From Mikania micrantha (taxonomy: Eukaryota > Streptophyta > Magnoliopsida > Asterales > Asteraceae), in contig CM018680.1 of the NCBI GenBank assembly GCA_009363875.1, positions 73,474,272 through 73,538,271 of the forward strand: a DNA stretch of 64,000 bases. Direction: 5' to 3'. Under the pieces are notes generated by a model. That model saw nothing but the letters and a program-made list of their open reading frames with translations, was not told where the DNA came from and did no database searches. Of the stretch, positions 1 through 10,511 are shown one piece after another. The stretch's first letter is position 1. Every line of letters begins with the position of its first letter. Position numbers and translations under genes: made by a program.

Positions 1-770
1 ATTAGGTTAAGTTGAAACTTAAACCATAATTGATAAATTCACAATTATCGAATTTATGATCCAACCTTGTAACATGCCAAAGACTATAACAAACCGATTA
101 AGCTCTTAGTGGGTTGAATGAACTTGGATTGGGCCTAAAGGATTTGTGTTGGGCCAACCAAGGTATAAGTAGGCCATATAAGGTTCCAAAGTGATATTGG
201 GCCAATTTAAAGATCTTAATGGGCCAACCTATCTCAATCGTGCTTGGTTTAAGTCTATGGGCCGAGTTCTTTATGGGATTGGGCCTTATAATATTGAGTT
301 GGGCCGAATAGGTTCTTTAGCAGCCGCTTGGGCAGCGAACCTTTCTAGGTATTTGGCCCAAGGTTCGTTGCATGCTAACCCCATGATGGTTCGTGAAACT
401 CCCCCACCTAAGGCTCGGCTAATGTCGGGCGAACCATGCAGGGTTCGCTGCATGCTCGAAGGCTCGACTAACTGACTGGTTCGGCAATACGTACAGCAGG
501 GTTCGGGTAACATGACATCATGCATGGTTCGTGGTTGCTACATAAGATTCGGCTACATGAAGGCTCGCTGAGTTGATGATGATGCATTAGGCATTCACAG
601 GTTCGGTGAAAGGAACTAGGGTTCGTGGACAAGAGGGTTCGTGCCCCTGTTGATGGTTCTGTTGATATCACTGGTTCGCAGAGGGTTCGACTGAGAAACC
701 CTAGTAGGTTCGGCACTACCTAGTTCGCTGTGTGCATAAAAGGTTTGTTGCAGGTTCGTGGTTCACCTAG

Positions 771-830
771 GGTTCGTGTGATCCAGGGTGACTCGCTGCA
801 GGTTCGTGTGATCCAGGGTGACTCGCTGCA
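771..830. repeat. Perfect 30-bp tandem duplication
   Basis: Two identical 30-bp units, 771-800 and 801-830, each beginning GGTTCGTGTG and ending ACTCGCTGCA, inside the GGTTCG-rich block. A third partial start follows at 831. Confidence 0.9.
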
Positions 831-2086
831 GGTTCGTGAAGACCCCTAAGGGTTCGGCTGAAGGTCTACGAACCATTATGGTTCGTGGTGCCTCCCTAAG
901 GTTCGCAACTCTGAGCAGTAGGGTTCGGCCAGCGAACCTGTTACCCGCATCATCACCATCACCAAACTTCTGGATCTAGACCACGATCTAGGCTAGTACG
1001 ACCTCCAGAAAGGTTTCTATAGGTGCGAAACTAGGAAGGAAGTGCAAGAACCGGCTAGTTGTCGGGTTTGAACATACACACATAGAAAACCCAAATTTCC
1101 AGATTTTTCAAGCTTCATTACCTCGAGATTCCGTGGATAAATCTTCAGATCCTTTGTACTTCTGCGTAGAGGATGTCGAGAGCTTCGCGTGGACACCAAG
1201 AACAACGAAATCCGTTGAGAAACGAGTGAGATACGAACGATTAAAGTTGGTTTTCTAGAGAGAGAGGGTAGAACGAAAATATAGAGAGAGAAAGGGTTGT
1301 TGGTAACATAAATGAACATTTAAGCCTTGTTCAAGGCTTTTATAGCCCGCGTGGTATTCGGGTTCGTTTCGGCCGCTCGATACGCGTTTCCGGAACGTAA
1401 CGCGTATTTTACGCGACTTTTATTTAAATTAAGTGTTAAACTCATTAAAATGATGAGTTTCAAAATTGTAAAAATATAAAATAATTAATTTAATTATTTT
1501 TACTCTTCGTGCGTTGTCAGATCGTTAAACATTCACAATTACGTGTATACCCGAAATCGCGTACGTTTTTCGATCGTATTAATTATTTAAAGTCGTTTAA
1601 TCATAATTATAAGTTCAACATTCGTATCATTATGGATCGTCACCCATAAGTATACTCAGTCTCGCTTACGTATTACGATTTTTGTTGAATTAATTGTCAT
1701 AATATTCGTCTTCACACTACGCACTAACACTATCCTATTACACCGAACGCAGTGTATATATAGGGCTCACTCTCGCTGCCCACCACTGTTTCGATATAAC
1801 ACAATACTGTTCTTGCCTAGTGAACTCGACTGTAAATAAGTAATACATACTTGTTCCTGAATAATAAGATCCTATCCTGTAACACACAAACACATTATGA
1901 ACATACTGAATCACATAGATAGACTGAACATGGACACACACTGTTCTAACACTGTTTACGACTACCATGACTAAATGCACAAATGTTACAGATATGATTT
2001 TTAACTACAATTTATGTTTTACAATAAGGTATCGATTTTTAATCTGATTCGAGTTTTGATATTTGAGATTTTTCATCCAATTAGAT

Positions 2087-2113
2087 GCGGGTTTACCGCG
2101 GGCAAAACCCTAG
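2087..2113 (+). mobile_element. Helitron-like 3' terminus
   Basis: A short hairpin (GCGG at 2087-2090, CCGC at 2096-2099) is followed by an A-rich stretch and CTAG at 2110-2113, with T as the next base. Hairpin plus CTAG/T is the usual 3' end of plant Helitrons. The 5' end was not found. It abuts the truncated end of the reverse LTR that follows, so a Helitron insertion may explain that truncation. Confidence 0.5.
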
Positions 2114-4237
2114 TTTATATATACACAAAGAGCGTGTTCTAACAAGAATCGTGTAGCTCGCCGGCTAGTAGTTACCTATATAACATAGGTATTATAAGTT
2201 CGTGTTCACATACACGTGGGTCTCACAGGACCGTGTTAGTGTTTAACAACTCTAAGTTGTCGGGTGGGTCGTGTTGACAGTGTTTGACCGTGTTGATCGT
2301 GTTTAACTTAACGACCCGTTGGTGACGGTTTTAGTTCAAGTGCTCGTGTAACGTGCGGTTTAGTGTCGAGTGATGTGTGCGGATACCAAAGTCACTTTCG
2401 TGAGGAAACTTACTATAGTAAGTTTCTATTTCAGGAGAGTTTCTATATTTGGCAACTCTTGCAATAAATCATACTCCGATTATTCTAATATGCATACTTA
2501 TCCTAAGTGAGCATGTTATCACATAGCACTTAGCCATATTTAATCATTTAAGCATGGTTTGCGTTTAAAAGTTACTAAATGTAGCAAGTTGTAAAATAAG
2601 CAATTTGCACCAAGTCTATCAATCAAACTCATCCCAATATTAATATCCTAGTCTTATCCAACCATTTGATCATACTTGTTACAACTAGTACATGCTATTT
2701 ACCGATTTCATGTAATAAAGTTACTATTTATAGTAACTTATGACAAATCAATAATTTTAATCATACAAATGAAATCAATAAGTCTAACATCATCATGTTA
2801 AGTCCATTTAATCATGTTAAACATACCACATTATCAAGTCCATCGTTCATTAGCAAATTTATAACAAAAAGTTACTATTTATGGAAATAATCATGTAAAT
2901 CATAACTTCTAGCAATTCTAACAAATCAAATACTTCAACCATCATCATAGTAGTTTCTAAACATCATTTTAAACATAAATCCTTGATCAAAACACATGCA
3001 TGTTGCTATTTCATCATTTTGCAATATTAAAGTTACTAATAATGGAAATAGTTACAAATAACCATCTTTTGGCTAAATGTACTATCCTTGATCATGAGAA
3101 TCATTACCAATATCGTTCATAATCATGCATCTTCAACCAAAATCATCTAAATCACATTAGATCATACATGCATGTAGGTTTTTCACTTGTTCATATCCAA
3201 ATCATACATTTTGCATAAACCCATTCATCAGGGATCGTCATGAAACATCAATATACCATGGTAGATCATCAATAATCATGAAAACATCATTAAACCCAGA
3301 TTCAAACTATGAAAATTCCGTGTATGTGTGGAACTAGTGTGTGCATGTAAGCTTTGAACCTTGCATGTGGGTTTGTGTGTGTTTAGAGGTGATTTTAAGC
3401 TACTTTGGGTATAGATACTACCTCACAAAGCTTCAAATCAAGGAGATAAGGTCTGGAACAGGTTGTGAGACTTCTGGAAATGTTTTGATGAAGGGATTCC
3501 AGCTGCTAAAGAAGTTGATGATGATGATAAGCACCTACAATGACCTCCTTAAGCTCCCAAGCATCAACCTCTTCAATCTCAAGCTTCTAAGGTGTAACAA
3601 TGGCTTCCAAGAGGATACTGGGGAGTGTTAGGGGTGATGGCAGAGGTTCTTGGGGGTTTAAAACAAGCTGGTTGTGTATGGGAAAGTATAAGATGATTAT
3701 AGTAGGGTAATCATGAGATATTTAAAGATTTTTAGCTGTCAGAGGCTCCAGGCGTACTGCGCGAGGCCACCGGCTAGGGGACGCCCCTCCCCTCCAGGCG
3801 TACTGCGTGAGGCCACCGGCTAGGGGACGCCCTTCCCCTTCCGCGCGTACCGCCAGACGTGAAGGGCTGGGCCTAGGCGTACCGCCTAGCCCGCCAGGTA
3901 AGCCCAATTGGTCCATTTTCATGTTTTGGCCCGTTCTTCGCGTATTTCTCAATTACGATAGTTGTTTTGAGACACATGAACATCGTTTCACTCTATTTTA
4001 GGTTCCCTAGAACCTAAGTGCAGTGAGAGTGTACTGTGTTTTGTGTAATTCACCAACGTTCGTTATTCAAGACACGTGCGCATGTTTTACGATAATTCCT
4101 CGAATTGTCGGTGCGTTTGGACTGTTGTGCCACGTGTCACACTAATTATTCATAATTCTAGTGCCACATAAGTAATAATAATACACATTATTATTTAAAA
4201 TAAAGTAATGCTGACCTGAAATTTACGATGTGTCACA
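2114..4237 (-). mobile_element. Partial reverse LTR of the same family as the young Ty3/Gypsy element
   Basis: Read on the minus strand this follows the LTR at 47793-50722 in order: the start TGTGACAC (4237-4230 here), the AATAATAATG-rich stretch, the CCACGTGTCA block, then the region of repeated AGTAAC/GTTACT elements (2390-3070), and the segment with the Y-CGACCC and ACCGTCACC motifs (2180-2340). The match stops near 2114, about 800 bp short of the LTR's 3' end. No internal retroelement sequence follows, so it is a truncated solo LTR. It is clearly older than the young copy (many substitutions). Its promoter-proximal region (3740-3900) carries arm-GTA-arm dyads of the type described in the findings. 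Confidence 0.8.
3728..3900 (-). promoter_or_regulatory. Dyad motif cluster in reverse LTR
   Basis: Four GTACCGC/GTACTGC motifs occur in 3745-3890, two of them in near-identical 50-bp tandem units (3748-3796 and 3797-3833). The last, 3873-3889, is a perfect inverted repeat CTAGGCG-TAC-CGCCTAG. In LTR orientation an AT-rich TATA-like TTTAAATA (about 3718-3725) follows, so the cluster would sit just upstream of the LTR promoter. Confidence 0.6.
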
Positions 4238-6262
4238 TGAGAGGGGCTGGTCACACCCCTTGGCGCCCTCCCCCACTACACAGGGGCGTGACCGGGGGCA
4301 TTAGGGGCACCACTACTAGAAAAAAAAATGATGTTTGCTACCAAAATTTGTAACGCAAAAACATTTGTCGCTAAATTGCAACACATTTGCGACACTTTTC
4401 AATCGGATTTTTTTTTTAATTTTATTTCTAGTTTATGTCAAATTAACGTGACAATTTAAAAGACACTCATTTGTGTCGCAAATGCGTTGCAACGTTGCGA
4501 CACATTTCCAACAAAATGTGTTTTGTATTAACTAATAAAACTATGTGTCACAAAACATTATTTTTTTTTAATTTTTATTTCGATATTTATTCAAATAACA
4601 ATAACAATAATAAAACGTATATTCAAAATAATTCGAATTTAAGGTTGCAAGTTTGCGACATATTTTTGACAAAATGCAATTTAATTAAACTAATTAAACT
4701 TTGCGTCGCAAATGGGCTGCAAGTTTGCGACACATTTGTGACAAAATGCAATTTGATTAAATTAATTAAACTATGTGTCACAAATGTGTCGCAAAACGTT
4801 ATTTTTTTATTTTCATTTCAATATTTATCATAGTGCCAATAACAATAAATGTAGTAACAAAATTTTAGTTCAAGATTTCGAATCACAACCGCGAGATTTT
4901 GGATCTCAACTTGGAATTGAAAGAAAATTACGGGAGGTTTCGGAGCAACGAATTGAACAACGATTACGAGAGAAAAATGGGCTAGTGCAAGAAAATATGC
5001 AAAAAACAAATGCAAGAGTTTATAAGTAAATTTGTTGCTTCAAGGAATCACTAATAGTTGAGTTGAATTTAAGTTGATATTTTGGATATGTTAACTTGTG
5101 TTTAGTTTCTTGTTTAGACATTAAAACTTACATTGTAAATAATGCATGTATTTCTATTTAATATGTTATTACTTGTTGTTGAATTTGTAAAACAAGTTTT
5201 TGGAAGAATTTCTTGCTGAATTAGGCTATTTTAGCAGCCATAAAAAATCTGGATTTTTTTAGTATTTCAATTATTTTTTAATATTTTTTTGTAGCAAATG
5301 TATTACAAAAAAAAGTATTATTTCATTTAAAAAATTTATAAGTGTTGCTAATTTGTCACAAACTTATTATTTGTGGCAAATGTGTCGCAAAATAAAATTG
5401 ATTTGTTTAAAAAATGTGTAAGTGTTGCTAATTTGTTGCAAATCTATAAACGAAAATTATTATAAGTGGCAAATGTGTTGCTAATTTGTTGCAAACCTAC
5501 AAAAAGAAAATTATTATCTGTTGCGAATGTGTTGCAAAATAAAAAAAAATATTTCATTTAAAAAATGTAAAAGTAATGCTAATTTGTCACAAACTTATGG
5601 AAAAAAATTATTTTGAGTTGCAAATGTGTAGGAAACAAAAAGAAAATAAATTCCATTTGGTCGCAAATATGTTGCTAAGAAAATACTAAATAAATATAGA
5701 AATTGTCTCAAATGCGTCGGTAAATAAAAAAAACCAAGATGACTCCCAAATGTGTCGCTGATAAAAAAAATATTACTCTGTCACAAATTTGTTGCAAATA
5801 AAGACATGCATTTAAGTTAATATTTATAATAATATTAAAAATATATTTAACGGTGAAAATATAATTAGAGTATGTGTAGCAAATGCGTAAGAACTTTGCA
5901 AAAGCACTTTGTTTGTTGCAAAATTGTTGCAACTTGTGTCGCAAATTTGTAACAGTTTTTGCAACAATGGTTGTTGCTATGCGTCGAAAATCCAGTTTGC
6001 AACGCATTTGCTATGAAATCGAGTGTCACAAATTTATATTTTTTTTCTAGTAGTGAAGGCATGAGAGAGGTCACAGCGTGATGAGGAAGAAGAAAGGGAA
6101 AAAATAGTGATGATGGGGGTAATGACGTGGAGTGATGATGGGATGATGATAACACATGTGGTGATGACGTGAAGTGATGAAATGGTGATGATATTAGTTG
6201 TTTATGTGACGCTTACGTGACTCCTACGTGAAGTGATGTGGTAGTGACCACTACACATGGCC
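4238..6262. repeat. Older GTGATG/ACGTGG-rich repeat split by the CACTA element
   Basis: The flanks of the CACTA element (4238-4310 and 6056-6262) look like two ends of one older MITE-like repeat. They are GC-rich, with GGTCACACCCC at the left and many GATGACGTG/GTGATG units at the right, ending near GACCACTACACATGGCC (6247-6263). The segment 6200-6262 recurs at about 11730-11800 (TTAGTTGTTTATGTG-GCG-CCTACGTG), so the family is dispersed. Family name unknown. Confidence 0.45.
4311..6055. mobile_element. Non-autonomous CACTA-type transposon
   Basis: It begins CACTACTAGAAAAA (4311) and ends with the inverted TTTTTTCTAGTAGTG (ending 6055), the terminal sequence typical of plant CACTA elements. 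The inside is dominated by subterminal variants of TTTGCGACACATTTG in both orientations (for example 4480-4510, 4640-4680, 4720-4750, 5340-5400, 5930-5950), the expected transposase-binding repeats. There is no transposase ORF, so it would depend on an autonomous partner. A clean 3-bp target duplication is not visible (cac before, aag after), so a flank has mutated or the insertion has recombined. Confidence 0.8.
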
Positions 6263-6289
6263 TAAAGAATGTAATTTTACATATTTTTA

Positions 6290-6415
6290 TATATTGTTTT
6301 AACATTAAATTTATTCTACTTATAAATTACTTCAAACTATATTATAATAATATTATATGTGATTAAACCATGACTTTTATACTAACAAACAAAATCTTTA
6401 TCAAGTGGACCGGAT
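6290..6415. repeat. Dispersed AT-rich repeat, second copy at 26695-26815
   Basis: About 120 bp (ACATTAAATTTATTCTACTT ... AAATCTTTATCAAGT) are clearly related to 26700-26815 (ACATGAAATTTATTTTACTT ... AAATCTCTATCAAGT). No coding potential. The rest of 6263-6911 holds nothing recognisable. Confidence 0.6.
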
Positions 6416-6911
6416 GTTAAAGGTTATTTTTACTAAAATCCAAAAAGTAATACATTAAAATCATAACTTTTATTTTTTAACATCATTAATTATGTTTGTT
6501 TAAATATCATTTATGTTTATTTATGTGTTATACTTCTATAATTTTTTGGGAATTTTTTATATATTTATTATGTTATCCATTTCTTGAATCCGATCTAACC
6601 GGTCCGACCAATAACTAGCAAGACGTTCGGTTCGACGTCCGTTCCAGTTTTGAAAACATTGGGTAAGGCTGAACATATCAAAAATAAAAAAGAAGCTATA
6701 CTATGTATGGTTAACAACCGGAACAAGAAAACTCTTGATCAATTATTTTTCTGAGAGTAACAGTTAACAAGTCTTTTTCAAGGTCAACCAAAGCCTTTAA
6801 TTTGTCATGTACGCAATATGCATCATACGAACGTATTTAAGCCAAGTAAATAAATCAAAATCCGAAGTCTTTGTCAACGGTTCAGAATGATAGTAGTGTT
6901 TGTATCCGGAC

Positions 6912-7360
6912 CAGTGGCGTACCTACACTTATGTGGGAGAGGCAACCGTTCATCTTGAAATTTTTTTCCCAGTATTATATATATATAAGTTAAAATCTCG
7001 ACCGACCCCCTTAATATTTTGTAATCGCCCCCCTTAAATTTGCATAATCGGGTTGATGATGAGAATTTAAGCGATAATTGTATTTATTTTGCGAAGAGTT
7101 GCTTAGGAAAATCTCCCTATATGACATTTTGGATAGATTTTAGAAAACAACAACTTGTATAGGACAATTTTACTTGATATATTGTATTTTTATTATGTTT
7201 TGTAGATGAAATTTAGTCAAATTATTCTTTTTTAACATGATCCAACCCGATTTGACCAAAACTAACATTAATATAGTAGAAAAAATTACTATATATCTAT
7301 GCTCAAATGTCCATAAAAATTTTCCGCCCCCAATGAAAAAAAATTCTGGGTCCGCCACTA
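6912..7360. mobile_element. hAT-type MITE
   Basis: A 449-bp element with termini CAGTGGCGTACCTACA and, inverted, TAGTGGCGGACCCAGA. It is flanked by an 8-bp target duplication with one mismatch: ATCCGGAC (6904-6911) and ATTCGGAC (7361-7368). An 8-bp duplication is diagnostic of hAT transposons. No transposase is encoded. Confidence 0.8.
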
Positions 7361-7368
7361 ATTCGGAC

Positions 7369-7873
7369 TGGCAGACAGTATCCGAGTATGTATATAGTCT
7401 TTGTTGAATGGAAGCACAACAAAGTTCTTTGGATAGGGTCCCGGATTTTTAGGTCACTTTAGACCACTAAAAACAGTTGAGACGTCCATGCTATGGTGTG
7501 AATATAAGACCAAGGGTTTGAATCATACTTAGAAGAATGTTGGTAGCTAAAACAAACAAACAAACTTACCCAGTATATGCTATAAAGTTAATCATTCTAA
7601 CGCCTTCAAAGTTATTTTTACAAAACATGTAACATATCATCAAAACTAGTGCAATTTTACTTTTGCTTTTTAAGAGTCTATACATATATACATTATATGC
7701 GTGCAGAAATGAGACGTTCAGTAGAATAAATGGTCGTTAAAAAGATATATTTAGAGTTGACAGTTTAAAAAAACTAAATCTATTGAGTTGAAAGGTTCTT
7801 GCAGGCACTCTATAAATTGACATGTTAATTGTTGGTAAAGCACACAAAAAAAACCTGAGAGAAACAAAGAAAT
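7369..7873 (+). promoter_or_regulatory. Putative promoter and 5' UTR of the receptor kinase gene
   Basis: About 500 bp of non-coding sequence between the hAT MITE and the kinase ATG. A TATA box (TATAAAT, 7811-7817) lies 57 bp before the start codon, leaving a 5' UTR of roughly 25-30 bp if initiation is canonical. Around 7425-7560 there is a stretch with a B-box-like AGGGTTTGAATCAT that may be a decayed SINE. Confidence 0.5.
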
Positions 7874-8721
7874 ATGCTTCATTTTATTTTTTTTCTATTT
7901 ACACTTCCTCTTACAAAAGCTGTGAACAACACAGCAAAACCAAATTGTCCAACCCAGTGTGGGAACATCACAGCTCTTTACCCTTTTGGTATTGGCACAG
8001 ATTGTTCCCTAAATGACTCGTTTAACCTGACTTGCAACACTTCTTCTGAACCCCCAACGTTGTTACTTGGAGATAGCAATATAAGAGTATACAACATTTC
8101 AGAGTTAGAGTTGCGAATCTCCACAATAGTTTCTTACAGTTGTTACAACCAAAATGGGTATGTCAATGGATTTTCGCTTTCATGGACCGACATACGGTGG
8201 CTAGAAGGAATCAGGTTCTCAAAAAAGAACATGTTCACAGTCATTGGCTGTGATGATTACGCTTTGATTGTGGGTACAAAAAAAGATGACTTTACTAGTG
8301 GTTGTTTTGGACTATGTAGCAAAGCACCTAATGTGCCTTATGGTCAATGCTCAGGAATTGGTTGTTGTCAAATATCTATACCCAAGGGTCTCCAATTTTA
8401 CAATTCTACACTTGATTCCTTAAATAACCACTCGGATGTTTGGCGCTTCAATGAATGTAGCTATGCATTTCTTGTCGAGGAAGGAAGTTTCGAGTTTGGC
8501 GGTGCCAATGATTTATCCACTAAATACTTGGACTTTGTGGATAGGATAGAGTCTGCTATCGGTGGTGCTTGATTGGGTGATCGCGCCCAATAAAACTTGC
8601 ACTGATGAAGTTCATGATTGCAAAGGAAACAGTTCATGCTATGATGTTGATGGTGGTGGGTATCATTGTAATTGTGATAAAGGTTACGAGGGTAACCCCT
8701 ATCTTGATCAAGGCTGCCAAG
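7874..8721 (+). CDS. WAK-like exon 1: signal peptide, GUB_WAK domain, first EGF (frameshifted)
   Basis: It starts at ATG 7874 with a hydrophobic signal peptide (MLHFIFFLFTLPLTKA). Next comes the cysteine-patterned galacturonan-binding (GUB_WAK) domain: CPTQCGNI, YPFGIG and NLTCN over residues about 24-60, then a CC pair at about residues 159-170. The frame is open for 232 residues to TGA 8570-8572. In the +1 frame from 8565 the protein resumes with LDWVIAPNKTC and an EGF-like segment (CKGNSSCYDVDGG, YHCNCDKGYEGNPY) up to the donor at 8722. A single inserted G within 8558-8566 explains the break. The exon ends in phase 1. Confidence 0.85.
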
Positions 8722-8883
8722 GTTAGTCTCCAAGTTTAGTATTCTTCATGGAAATCTCCATAGTGATTGCTAGTGTTGTTCATTTCATCATGAGGATTAG
8801 TCTCCTCGTGTAAAACCTCAAACCCAGAAGGTCATGTAATTAGTAAATCATAAGATATACAGTTCTTAAACTGTAAATTTATT

Positions 8884-9456
8884 GAATTTCTTTTAAAAAT
8901 GGGGTCCATTTTAAAAAAATGGTTACAAGAGGGGTTCAATTTTTTTTTCACAAATGGGGTTTTCTCCACTGTTAGTGGCGATTTTAAGGAAAGATAAAAT
9001 GGGAATGTAGAGGTGTAAGAAGTCACTATATTATAAGTCAGCAATTAAAAACTATTTGACCCGTCCTTTTCGCCATTGGTAATGGCAAAAATCACAAAAA
9101 CCCACATGTCAAATTCGCCATTGATAGTGGCGAAAAGTACACACATGTCCTTTTTACCATTTGTAACGGCGAAAATGAGGTTTATTTCCACCCACAGTGG
9201 CGAAAATCATTGGGTGTACCAGATTGTCTTTTTTCGTCACTGATTTTCGCCACTGCTAATGGCGAAAAGGACGGATCAAATGATTTTTAATTACTGAGTA
9301 ATATACTGACTTCTTACACACCTACATTCTCATTTTATCACTCCTTAAAATCGCCACTAGCAGTGGAGAAAGCCTCATTTGTGAAAAAAAATTTTTGAGC
9401 CTCCCTTGTAACCATTTTTTTTAAAATGGACCCCATTTTTTTTTAAAAAAAAAATC
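8884..9456. mobile_element. Mutator-like MITE with ~200-bp terminal inverted repeats, in intron 1
   Basis: The two ends are near-complementary over about 200 bp. Left: AAAATGGGGTCCATTTTAAA, GTTACAAGAGGGG, CTCCACTGTTAGTGGCGATT. Right: the same in inverse (AATCGCCACTAGCAGTGGAG, AAATGGACCCC). It is flanked by a perfect 9-bp target duplication AAATTTATT (8875-8883, 9457-9465), the length typical of Mutator-like elements. The middle carries CGCCATT/AATGGCG motifs. The whole would fold into a giant hairpin in the pre-mRNA, a potential small-RNA source (inference). Confidence 0.85.
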
Positions 9457-9465
9457 AAATTTATT

Positions 9466-10334
9466 CAATAGCAAGAGAGTTCATATCCAACAAAAACATT
9501 TACGTTAGTTTCATATTGTTATAAACATAACCTATCTCTAAGAATCATAACATTTGGAATGCCTGAAGAAGTTTTTTGCCTATGTAGTCTCTTCATGCCA
9601 ACCAACTTCTTGAACTCTTGTATAAACTCTAATTTGACATGCATACTAAACAAAGTCAGCTTTCGCTAATAAAGTCTCTAAATGACTCTAAGTCCTAGGT
9701 CAAAATGGTAAAAGGATTAAAATTTCTATTATATTTGAAAGTTTCATCGTTATTGAAAGTTCAATCCTTGTTTGAAAATCCCATCATCTGGAAAGATTCA
9801 AGGTTTGTTCAAAAGTTCCATCATGATCGAAAGATTCGAGCTTTGCTCTAAAGTTCCTCATGAACGAAACTTTTGAGCTTTGTTCGAAAAGTATAGCTCA
9901 AAAACTTTAGAACGCGATATTCCGGATTTTTCATTGTGTTCGTGGTTCTAATGTTTTAGCTCACTGCTCGAAAGTTTGGGCAAACATTTTGAGCAGTAGT
10001 GAAACGGTTCTAAGAGCCCATTTTGTTCGATTTTCATGCCAAGTTGCAAAACTTTTTAAGTCCAAAACCTTTGTAATTGACCCATGAACGATTCCATAAA
10101 ATAGATATAATCACATAAACATTGTAGATCTCATCATTAGCAAAGTTAAGATAGAGTCTGTAGAGGGTAAAATGTAAACGTACAGTCTTGCCTCTATTTC
10201 ATTGTAATAGAAAGACTGTTTTCAAAAAGAATATGAATATATAATATGAAAATACAGAGCAAACGTATGTCATTTAATTTTCTTGTTTTGTTTTCTAAAG
10301 TAGCTTGCTTAATAAGTTCTCATTTTCTTATTAG
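9466..10334 (+). other. Rest of WAK intron 1
   Basis: Non-coding. Between 9730 and 9990 there is a loose, imperfect repetition of GAAAG(T/A)TTC and its complement, period irregular. The 3' splice site (TTCTTATTAG) ends at 10334. Nothing else recognised. Confidence 0.5.
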
Positions 10335-10511
10335 ACATCAACGAATGCAGTGATAACGGAACCAACCCTTGTTACGGTATTTGCTTTAATACTATTGGGA
10401 GTTACAATTGTGAATGCAAGCCAGGATCCTTTGGTAATGCTTCAATACTAAATGGTTGTAAAGATGTTGCTGCTAAAGTTTCAAAAACCTCGTCTACAAT
10501 AATCATTACCG
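10335..10511 (+). CDS. WAK-like exon 2: calcium-binding EGF domain
   Basis: A 177-bp exon between AG (10333-10334) and GT (10512). With the phase-1 base from exon 1 it reads DINECSDNGTNPCYGICFN ... CECKPGSFG, a calcium-binding EGF signature (D-I-N-E-C, then the aromatic and Cys pattern). It is followed by a Ser/Thr-rich linker leading to the membrane segment. The frame is open throughout and phases agree with both neighbours. Confidence 0.85.

Larger units (their letters stand above)
1..2113 (-). repeat. Unclassified repeat block with GGTTCG motif array; possible reverse LTR or leader
   Basis: No gene is supported here. Between about 360 and 940 the hexamer GGTTCG occurs about twenty times, with four reverse copies (CGAACC), often as GGTTCGTG or GGTTCGCTG. 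Read on the minus strand there is a good TATA box (GGGCTATAAAAGCC, about 1339-1352). It is followed by pyrimidine-rich, leader-like sequence containing a 100-residue ORF (1319-1017) that I do not recognise. This resembles the U3-R-U5 arrangement of an LTR in reverse, with the motif array in the transcribed part. I could not match it to the other LTRs in the window. Class unknown. Confidence 0.35.

Noticed and set aside
1017..1319. 100-codon minus-strand ORF after a TATA box, possible gene
   Set aside because: Low similarity to anything known to me, Ser/Leu-rich, embedded in repeat-like sequence; more likely an LTR leader.
7425..7560. SINE upstream of the receptor kinase gene
   Set aside because: Only a weak B-box-like sequence; no convincing A-box, tail or target duplication.
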